From: an uncultured Eubacteriales bacterium
GTDB taxonomy: Bacteria > Bacillota > Clostridia > Lachnospirales > Lachnospiraceae
Direction of reading: 5' to 3'
Assembly: GCA_900316115.1 (NCBI GenBank)
Contig: ONBN01000035.1
Span: 1 to 49,412, forward strand
Length of the DNA: 49,412 nucleotides
The notes under the pieces are model-generated. The model worked only from the letters and a program-made list of their open reading frames with translations, ran no database searches and had not been told where the DNA came from. The translations under genes and the position numbers were made by a program. Numbering within the stretch: the first letter of the stretch is position 1; every line of letters begins with the position of its first letter. Positions 43,941 through 49,412 of the stretch are shown here, piece after piece.

Positions 43941-44058
43941 ATTGTCTGCCTCCTTTGGTAAAATATTAATTTCATATCATTCTGAACCCTGAGATGCGCC
44001 CACTTTTTCTGTATTCTCCCGGTACATAATGTCTCGGTAAAAAAGCAAATCCTGCTTG

Positions 44059-44784
44059 TCAGTGCCGTGTATCATCTTCAAAAATTTCACAAAAACGGAC
44101 AGCAAAAGATGGCTCTTCATTGCCAGCATACAGGTGAGAAATATCTCCCATATAATTCATACGGAAGGCACCAATCCCCTTTTTACGCTCCTCGGAAATC
44201 AACAGGGTTACAGCAGATGGCAGTACACAACTGTTATGCCATAAGATCATCGGCGATACTTCCATCAAATGGCTTAAAAGCACACACTCCAATCCAAAAT
44301 GACAGAAGAATACTACCAGGTCATGATTTGCCTTTACCACCCGATAAAAATGACCTTCCCTTTTATATCCATGCTCTTCCATGAACTGGTCAAATTCCCG
44401 GATAACCTGGTCATACTTCTCTTTTACCCCATATTTCTGCATATACTCATTTTCAAACCACCGGTCATAATGGAAAAACCGTTCATCTGCCATCCAGTCC
44501 TGAGGCAGCCAGTCCCAGGTCACTGTATCCTTCTCCGGATAATTTGGTTTACGCATAGGCGCATCAAACTCATGCAACCAAGGCAGTACCTTTGCCTGCC
44601 GCCCCATTTTCTTTAATGTGAATGATGCCGTATCCTGCGCCCTTCCCAATGGTGAAACGTAAAATTCCTTTACATCCAGCTTGCACAGCCTCTCAGCAAG
44701 AAGCTCTGCCTCATGCCACCCTTTCGGTGTCAGTGAATCTATGGAGTAATCCGGCTCTCCATGCCGCACGATCATTAATTTCAT
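44059..44784 (-). CDS. Histidine phosphatase family protein
   Basis: 241 residues. Catalytic RHG motif at the N-terminus (MKLMIVRHGEPDYS), then SPLGRAQDTA, and the second catalytic His in VFFCHFGLECVL. It belongs to the phosphoglycerate-mutase-like branch; the substrate is unknown. It is longer than CobC/GpmB types because of an inserted Trp- and Tyr-rich segment (WDWLPQDWMADERFFHYDRWFENEY). Its last 31 bases have a diverged copy at 42403-42433. Confidence 0.88.
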   Translation of the reverse strand: MKLMIVRHGEPDYSIDSLTPKGWHEAELLAERLCKLDVKEFYVSPLGRAQDTASFTLKKMGRQAKVLPWLHEFDAPMRKPNYPEKDTVTWDWLPQDWMADERFFHYDRWFENEYMQKYGVKEKYDQVIREFDQFMEEHGYKREGHFYRVVKANHDLVVFFCHFGLECVLLSHLMEVSPMILWHNSCVLPSAVTLLISEERKKGIGAFRMNYMGDISHLYAGNEEPSFAVRFCEIFEDDTRH

Positions 44785-44882
44785 TTTCAGATTCCTTTCT
44801 GCATTCTATTCATTCTATTTCTCATTCTGTAGAATAAAATACCAAAAATCCTCTGAAAACACAAGTGAGGAATCAGGCTATG

Positions 44883-45176
44883 TTATTTGAATGGCCTCAT
44901 ATGAGTTGCAAGATAATATATACTGAGTCTGTATTCTGGTCCTGTGTCAAGATTTATGTTATCCATCATACCGGTACCCCTAGTAATATCATATGGAACT
45001 GTTCTATATAAAAATTCTATCCATTTCCCATTTCCGTGTTTTTTACTTTTTTTATTCTTATACTCATTATTCGCCCTTTTTTGAGACTCTTTTATGGATT
45101 TATCATTATGTGTTAACCTTTCTTCTGGATCAAAAGATTCTCCATATCCCGTCTTTCCAGCAATGATTGGATACAA
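44883..45176 (-). pseudogene. Unrecognised C-terminal gene fragment
   Basis: 97 codons (MYPIIAGKTGYGESFDPEERL to YLATHMRPFK) that I do not recognise. In-frame codons continue upstream (TIAIALEVAKGLL) to a stop near 45215, so it is likely the tail of a longer protein whose front was lost. It abuts the truncated ArsR gene, and the joint may mark a deletion. Confidence 0.4.
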
Positions 45177-45192
45177 TAAACCTTTTGCTACC

Positions 45193-45390
45193 TCAAGAGC
45201 AATTGCAATTGTTAAAAATTATATGTGTTTTCTCCGCAATCTCATTTACACGAACGCCGGAACATTTTCCAATTTTCATCATCTCAAGCATCATATGCTG
45301 TCTGTTTTCATCGCCTAATGCAATCAGAATTTTCCGACACCGTTCAAAATCACCTGCCAATTGAGCAATATCCTCTTTCGTGTACATCAT
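45193..45390 (-). pseudogene. Truncated ArsR-family regulator
   Basis: 65 codons. The first half of an ArsR winged helix is clear (FERCRKILIALGDENRQHMMLEMMKIG ... VRVNEIAEKT), then the sequence changes to HIIFNNCNCS and stops. The recognition helix and wing are gone, so it cannot bind DNA normally. Its ATG overlaps the nitroreductase stop (ATGA), showing they were one operon. Confidence 0.72.
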
Positions 45391-45883
45391 ACTACCTCGT
45401 GTCCTGTAACTGCTTCAAAATGATATTTTACTATTCCCAAATCAATCTTTGAATAAAAACCCCCAAGATTTTTGACAATTACTTTTCCGTCTTTTAACTC
45501 AAACAGAAATTTCTGCTGATTCATGGCAGTTGGTGCAAAACTTACTGCTTCCATGCCTGTTTTAAACCATTCTGTATCCTGATCTGCATGCCCCAGTTCC
45601 TGACATTTTAGCATAGTTTTCTCACCATAATATCCGGCTTTTTCCTGATCATTCTTGTTTCCAACAATCGCAATATAATTCTTTACATTTACAAATTTTC
45701 CATAGTGAGCCATAAAAGAATCGAAGCATTTTGGTTCATCATAAAAAGCCTGCATACTCAATCCACTTTCTTTATTTACTTCCTCAATACAGGCATTGAT
45801 AATCTCACGCTTAGATATTTCAATCGGTTGTTCCTTATACTGACGTACACTGTGTCTTTTTTCATAATTTCTAAAATATCCAT
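45387..45883 (-). pseudogene. Nitroreductase-family gene with frameshift and internal loss
   Basis: An ATG at 45883 behind GAGG starts MDILEIMKK, then the frame is lost at a run of six A; with seven A it would continue RHSVRQYKEQPIE, the usual opening. The rest reads YIAIVGNKNDQEKAGYYGEKTMLKCQELG and then jumps to DTEWFKTGMEAVSFAPTAMNQQKF, skipping about 50 residues that normally form the flavin-binding middle of the family. It ends KYHFEAVTGHEVV. The intact protein would be an FMN-dependent nitroreductase. Confidence 0.75.
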
Positions 45884-45908
45884 ATAATATCCTCTTTCGT
45901 TTAAACAT

Positions 45909-46206
45909 TTAAACCAAGTATATCACATGACAGTTGAAAATTTTCAATGGTAAAGAAAATCGAGACCATTACTTTATCCTTAATTTTAACTTCCAGAATT
46001 CAAATGTTAAATATGCAATTCACACTCTGAAAACAGCGCTGCCTTTCCTGCCAGTAACACTTTATTTCCAGACAATCTAATTACTTTGTAATGCAATATA
46101 CTGCAGAACGCCACACTCTTTTTGAATTATTACTAAATACTATTTTCAATTTTATCAATTTGCTTTTTCGCAATCATTAATTTTTTAGTCGTCGAATAAA
46201 AATATA
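45909..46206. other. AT-rich intergenic gap
   Basis: No gene or RNA is seen. The sequence is notably AT-rich between the decayed nitroreductase locus and the DUF3786 operon promoter. Confidence 0.5.
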
Positions 46207-46235
46207 TTGACTTTATAGACCGATTAGTCTATTCT
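46207..46235 (+). promoter_or_regulatory. Promoter with TetR-type operator for the DUF3786 operon
   Basis: TTGACT (46207-46212), 17 bases, TATTCT (46230-46235). The spacer holds the palindrome ATAGAC-CGATTA-GTCTAT (46215-46232), a typical TetR-family operator shape, so the operon's own TetR protein probably represses it. Confidence 0.65.
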
Positions 46236-46279
46236 GTAAATATATTATAGTATATCTGATACTTAGAGGGATTAGTTAT

Positions 46280-46918
46280 ATGATAAATACGATTACTAAT
46301 TATGAAAAAACAAAAATTTCTATGGCACGCATTTTCCTGCAATACGATCAGTCAGCAATGATACGTAAATATTCATTAGAACATGATTCTGACTGGTTAT
46401 ATATCACTTTTGTCAACCGTAGCTATCGCATTAGCAGAAAAACGGGAAATATTCAGTGGTCAGCTAATAAATTTGAAACAGTCTGTGAAGCCGGTCATGA
46501 TGAAACAATGACCATTTATGATGTGTTATGTTATGCAGACGATGCATGCCATCTGTCACATGAATTTGTAAATATAAGCAGTCTTTCCTCTGTCCGAACA
46601 GGAAATCTTTCCCAGAACAGCGGATTTTTTCAGAATACTGCTGAATTTTTTAACGGAAAAACCGCTGAATTACGTAATGCCTGTATAGCTCTTTCCGGAA
46701 AGGAACTGGGAAAAGGAGATGTTGCTTTCGAATTGAAACTTTTTCCTTTTTTGCCAATTATAATTCGTTTCTGGGAAGCGGATGATGAGTTCCCGGCAAG
46801 CCTTCAAATTCTTGCAGACAAGAATATTTTAGATTACATGCATTATGAAACGCTTATGTTTGCACTTACACATCTGTTTTCCAGACTGAAGGAGGAAATG
46901 CGAAATGAAGAAAGGTGA
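46280..46918 (+). CDS. DUF3786 domain protein
   Basis: 212 residues, cytosolic. Recognised as DUF3786 by the C-terminal LPIIIRFWEADDEFPASLQILADKNILDYMHYETLMFALTHLFSRL. The function of the family is not known; I recall it from anaerobes and methanogens, sometimes near corrinoid or methyl-transfer genes. It is the first gene of the operon; its end overlaps the TetR gene by 14 bases, so the two are coupled. AT-rich leader with AGAGGGATTAG before the ATG. Confidence 0.78.
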   Translation: MINTITNYEKTKISMARIFLQYDQSAMIRKYSLEHDSDWLYITFVNRSYRISRKTGNIQWSANKFETVCEAGHDETMTIYDVLCYADDACHLSHEFVNISSLSSVRTGNLSQNSGFFQNTAEFFNGKTAELRNACIALSGKELGKGDVAFELKLFPFLPIIIRFWEADDEFPASLQILADKNILDYMHYETLMFALTHLFSRLKEEMRNEER

Positions 46919-47486
46919 GGAATCCAGACAACGCCTGATCGAATGTTCTGCTGAATTATTTTGGAAAAATGGGTATTCTGCCACTGGAATCAGCGAAATT
47001 CTCAAACAAACAGGACTTCCAAAAGGATCTTTTTATTTTTATTTCAAAAGCAAGGATGATCTGGCAGCAGCAGTGACGGAATACTATCAAAAAATCTTAC
47101 TGGAACAATTTCAAAGCAGTTCTCATGGAAATGACTGGGAAAGTTTTATAGAAGAAATCTTCGATTATTTATTCGGAAGGGCAACTGGACAGACATTTGC
47201 AGGCTGCCCGTATGCAGTGATGGGCATGGAAACAGCCCTTAGCAAGCCCACACTTGCATCTGTATTTATGGAGGGGATAAAAAAATTCGAGCAGATTTTC
47301 CAGAAAGTACTGCTATATTCCGGATTGCCACAAGATCATGCAGCGATTTTTTCACGGCGTATGCTTTCCAACTATCAGGGATATCTTCTTCTTGAGCGAA
47401 TCAGCGGTGATATCTCATATTTGAAAAATGCCAAAAAAAATATGATTGAAATGTACCGGGAATACCGGTCATATCATGGAATCTGA
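46905..47486 (+). CDS. TetR/AcrR-family transcriptional regulator
   Basis: 193 residues. The N-terminal helix-turn-helix is intact (RQRLIECSAELFWKNGYSATGISEILKQTGLPKGSFYFYFKSKDDLAAAV). The C-terminal ligand domain has AGCPYAVMGMETA, like the YxaF/LmrA group. It probably represses its own operon through the ATAGAC-N6-GTCTAT palindrome. GGAGGAAATGCG before the ATG. The inducer is unknown. Confidence 0.9.
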   Translation: MKKGEESRQRLIECSAELFWKNGYSATGISEILKQTGLPKGSFYFYFKSKDDLAAAVTEYYQKILLEQFQSSSHGNDWESFIEEIFDYLFGRATGQTFAGCPYAVMGMETALSKPTLASVFMEGIKKFEQIFQKVLLYSGLPQDHAAIFSRRMLSNYQGYLLLERISGDISYLKNAKKNMIEMYREYRSYHGI

Positions 47487-47497
47487 GAGGAACTTAT

Positions 47498-48160
47498 ATG
47501 AGTACAGTAATTCTTTCCTGCACTACTCTTCTGGAATATGTACAGCAGGCTCAGAAGATCTACAATACGGACTTTCCCATCATTGAATTAAATCGTCAAT
47601 ACCACATAGAACCCTCAAAAATGAAAGAACACATTCTTCAGACACTTTCCAGTTTGCCGTCAGATGTGGATACAGTTCTTGTAGCTATGGGATTCTGTGG
47701 CGGATCATGGCAGGATGTGTCCTGCTCTAAAACCCTGGTGATCCCCAGAGTTGCTGACTGTGTTGCGCTTACACTAACCACACCGGAACAATATGCCCCG
47801 GATCTGAAAGAACCAGGGCATATGTATCTGTTCGGAAATGGAGAAAATGGATTTTCTGTTCAGACCATTTATAAAAGTCTTCTGAAAGAATATGATAAAG
47901 AAATGGCTGATATTGTTTTCAACATGTACTTTGATCATTATTACCATCTGGATATTATTGACAATGGTCTGTACGACTGTTATGACCTGGATTATGTGGA
48001 ACGTGCACAGGCAGATGCTGACAGAATTCATACAGAACTGGATTTTGTGCCAGGAAGTAATATTCTCCTTGAAAAGCTGGTATCTGGACGCTGGGATAAT
48101 CGGTTTTTGATCGTTCAGCCGAATATGACAATCACTCAGGGAACATTTTTTGATTGCTGA
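47498..48160 (+). CDS. DUF1638 domain protein
   Basis: 220 residues. Recognised as DUF1638 by VLVAMGFCGGSWQDV, LVIPRVADCVALTL and MYLFGNGENGFSVQTI. Cysteines sit in the CGGSW and RVADC motifs, so metal or cofactor binding is possible. I recall the family mostly from methanogens and acetogens near corrinoid methyltransferase genes; its activity is unknown. It begins eleven bases after the TetR gene, with GAGAGGAACTTAT as ribosome site. Confidence 0.78.
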   Translation: MSTVILSCTTLLEYVQQAQKIYNTDFPIIELNRQYHIEPSKMKEHILQTLSSLPSDVDTVLVAMGFCGGSWQDVSCSKTLVIPRVADCVALTLTTPEQYAPDLKEPGHMYLFGNGENGFSVQTIYKSLLKEYDKEMADIVFNMYFDHYYHLDIIDNGLYDCYDLDYVERAQADADRIHTELDFVPGSNILLEKLVSGRWDNRFLIVQPNMTITQGTFFDC

Positions 48161-48174
48161 AAAAGGAAAATTTC

Positions 48175-48591
48175 ATGAAAAACAACAGACTATTACGAAC
48201 ATTGCAAAAAACAGTTTCTGAAGATGAAATTTTTAAACTGTCTAATCATACTCTTCCGCATATCAGTGAATTTAACAGGTCTGTAATTCTGGAAATGCTG
48301 CAGGACGAATTGCTGACACAGGAGGAAATTTCGGAAGAAAAGATAACTGCTCTCAAAAATACACTGGAAAATTATCTTCAAATTTATCTTCACGACCAGA
48401 AAGCGGCTTGGAAATGGATTATATTGTCCTGTGTCTATCTCTGTTTTATATGCCACAAACCGCTACATCCGCAGGAAGTGGTTCATTATATTATTGCACA
48501 GGACAACAATCAGACAATATATTACTGCCCTATGAAATCTGTGAAAGGTGATACAGCATGTGTTTTTTGTGTTTGCCGGAAAATTATATAA
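48175..48591 (+). CDS. DUF2115-like (UPF0305) cysteine-rich protein
   Basis: 138 residues, helical. The C-terminal part (YLCFICHKPLHP and then YYCPMKSVKGDTACVFCVC) matches my memory of DUF2115/UPF0305, a family known mainly from methanogenic archaea, whose hallmark is KPLHP and a C-P-x-K...CxFC cluster. The four Cys may hold zinc or an iron-sulfur cluster. AAAAAGGAAAATTTC favours the ATG at 48175. It is the last gene of the operon and ends beside the terminator of the rRNA/tRNA transcript from the other strand. Confidence 0.6.
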   Translation: MKNNRLLRTLQKTVSEDEIFKLSNHTLPHISEFNRSVILEMLQDELLTQEEISEEKITALKNTLENYLQIYLHDQKAAWKWIILSCVYLCFICHKPLHPQEVVHYIIAQDNNQTIYYCPMKSVKGDTACVFCVCRKII

Positions 48592-48592
48592 C

Positions 48593-48616
48593 AAAAAACC
48601 CTTGAAAAATCAAGGG
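48593..48616 (-). terminator. Terminator of the rRNA-tRNA transcript
   Basis: CCCTTGA-TTTT-TCAAGGG on the minus strand followed by TTTTTT, ten bases after tRNA-Leu. Confidence 0.88.
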
Positions 48617-48626
48617 CTTTAATTAA

Positions 48627-48712
48627 TGCCGCAGACCGGAATCGAACCGGTACGGGTATCACTACCCACGGGATTTTAAGTCCCGGGCGTCTGCCAGTTC
48701 CGCCACTGCGGC
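48627..48712 (-). tRNA. tRNA-Leu (anticodon TAA)
   Basis: 86 bases with a long variable arm, anticodon stem CGGGA/TCCCG around CTTAAAA, acceptor GCCGCAG/CTGCGGC. CCA is not encoded. Last tRNA of the array. Confidence 0.97.
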
Positions 48713-48737
48713 ATGCATATGATTTAGTAAAATAGGA

Positions 48738-48810
48738 TGGGGCCTATAGGGCTCGAACCTATGACCCTCTGCTTGTAAGGCAGATGCTCTCCCAGCTGAG
48801 CTAAGACCCC
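48738..48810 (-). tRNA. tRNA-Val (anticodon TAC)
   Basis: 73 bases, acceptor GGGGTCT/AGGCCCC, anticodon stem TCTGC/GCAGA around CTTACAA. Confidence 0.97.
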
Positions 48811-48833
48811 ATAAAATTTGCTAAATAAAGCAA

Positions 48834-48907
48834 CGACCCGGAAGAGACTCGAACTCTCGACCTCCGCCGTGACAGGGCGGCGCTCCAACCAACTGAGCCA
48901 CCGGGCC
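48834..48907 (-). tRNA. tRNA-Asp (anticodon GTC)
   Basis: 74 bases, acceptor GGCCCGG/CCGGGTC, anticodon stem CCGCC/GGCGG around CTGTCAC. Confidence 0.97.
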
Positions 48908-48931
48908 AGAAAAATATTTATATAACAAAAA

Positions 48932-49005
48932 TGGACCTTCGGGGACTCGAACCCAGGACCGACCGGTTATGAGCCGGTTGCTCTAACCAACTGAGCTAAA
49001 GGTCC
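48932..49005 (-). tRNA. tRNA with CAT anticodon (Met or lysidine-modified Ile2)
   Basis: 74 bases, acceptor GGACCTT/AAGGTCC, anticodon stem ACCGG/CCGGT around CTCATAA. It is not the initiator type (no GGG/CCC anticodon stem pattern). Its body resembles bacterial Ile2 tRNA as well as elongator Met; tilS-dependent modification would decide. Confidence 0.9.
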
Positions 49006-49006
49006 A

Positions 49007-49079
49007 AGCCGATGATCGGACTCGAACCGATAACCTGCTGATTACAAATCAGCTGCTCTGCCAATTGAGCCACATCGGC
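49007..49079 (-). tRNA. tRNA-Thr (anticodon TGT)
   Basis: 73 bases, acceptor GCCGATG/CATCGGC, anticodon stem GCTGA/TCAGC around TTTGTAA. It lies one base from the CAT tRNA. Confidence 0.96.
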
Positions 49080-49136
49080 ACATAGAAAACATACCAAATG
49101 TCAGAGTTAAGCCTCTCAAAAATCTCATTTTGTAAG

Positions 49137-49208
49137 TGACTCCAAGGGGATTTGAACCCCTGTTACCGCCGTGAAAGGGCGGTGTCTTAACCGCTTGACC
49201 ATGGAGCC
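49137..49208 (-). tRNA. tRNA-Glu (anticodon TTC)
   Basis: 72 bases, acceptor GGCTCCA/TGGAGTC, anticodon stem CCGCC/GGCGG around CTTTCAC. Confidence 0.96.
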
Positions 49209-49224
49209 ATATTTTATTTTAAAA

Positions 49225-49297
49225 CTCCCCCTGTTGGACTCGAACCAACGACACTGCGGTTAACAGCCGCATGCTCTACCGACTGAGCTAAGGAGGA
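49225..49297 (-). tRNA. tRNA-Asn (anticodon GTT)
   Basis: 73 bases, acceptor TCCTCCT/AGGGGGA, anticodon stem TGCGG/CCGCA around CTGTTAA. It is the first tRNA after 23S rRNA. Confidence 0.96.
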
Positions 49298-49371
49298 ATA
49301 ACCTGAAAGTATCTTGTACCTTCAAAACCACATACATGCTGACATCCTTTTGGAATCTTTAACCTGCTTTT

Positions 49372-49412
49372 GGTCAAGCCCTCGACCGATTAGTACTGGT
49401 CAACTCCATACA
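49372..49412 (-). rRNA. 23S rRNA, 3' end (partial)
   Basis: The minus strand reads GGAGTTGACCAGTACTAATC followed by GGTCGAGGGCTTGACC, the conserved 3' end of bacterial 23S rRNA. The gene continues beyond the window. About 75 bases separate it from tRNA-Asn and contain no 5S gene. Confidence 0.93.

Noticed and set aside
45387-45908. Intact small nitroreductase beginning MFKRKRILYG
   Set aside because: That N-terminus is an out-of-frame reading; the proper start and ribosome site at 45883 are separated from the body by a one-base shift, and the middle of the protein is missing.

Overview
The window looks like a chromosomal segment from an anaerobic gut Firmicute of the family Lachnospiraceae (Blautia or a close relative is my best guess). 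The reasons are the protein styles: a DUF3793 protein, a paired feoA-feoA-feoB iron operon, a long PurC, an M18 aminopeptidase, a DFN-type membrane kinase with a divergent partner, and an rRNA operon trailed by a tRNA array. Genus-level placement is inference; no database was available.

Layout. 1-7.6 kb is a metal homeostasis block on the minus strand: DUF3793, a P1B-type ATPase with a small DUF6110-like partner, a DtxR-family and a Fur-family regulator that overlap, and feoA-feoA-feoB. 7.7-10.2 kb holds malic enzyme, a damaged purC and a small HMA metal-binding protein. 10.3-14.5 kb holds an FtsX/LolD-type ABC system and a divergent ZIP metal transporter. 14.6-23.6 kb is an extracytoplasmic flavin and iron-sulfur redox locus: ApbE, a large secreted protein with two modules like Treponema pallidum Tp47, a triple FMN-binding protein, a single FMN-binding protein, a membrane 4Fe-4S protein and an EetB/Gx-type membrane protein. 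23.8-28.8 kb is housekeeping and signalling (GT2, YqeY, Ser/Thr kinase plus partner, zinc-ribbon OB-fold protein, RsmJ, HD hydrolase). 28.9-35.4 kb is a six-gene operon: a tandem-duplicated methyltransferase followed by a nickel/peptide-type ABC importer. 35.7-45.9 kb has tRNA-Arg, an M18 aminopeptidase, a 283-bp palindromic MITE-like element, a broken ABC exporter, a broken TetR gene, an ABC-class ATPase, a GT-C membrane protein, a histidine phosphatase and a decayed nitroreductase/ArsR locus. 46.2-48.6 kb is a compact operon of DUF3786, TetR, DUF1638 and a DUF2115-like protein, families I associate with methanogens and corrinoid methyl transfer. 48.6-49.4 kb is a seven-tRNA array at the end of an rRNA operon, with the 3' end of 23S at the window edge and no 5S between them.

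How it may fit together. A palindrome of the form GTTAG-N6-CTAAC sits at or near the promoters of DUF3793, feoA, the ABC/FtsX operon, the ZIP gene, apbE and the FMN/Gx divergent pair, and also between feoA and feoB. At four of these it lies next to recognisable -35/-10 boxes. This suggests that one metal regulator, most simply the DtxR-family protein encoded at 3700-4095, controls both metal transport and the flavin-based extracellular redox locus. That regulator assignment is inference; the repeats are seen directly.

Sequence quality. Six coding regions (purC, the transglutaminase-like gene, the ABC exporter, one TetR gene, the nitroreductase, ArsR) are broken by single-base shifts or by internal deletions. 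Either this strain has local gene decay or the assembly contains errors; the window alone cannot decide.
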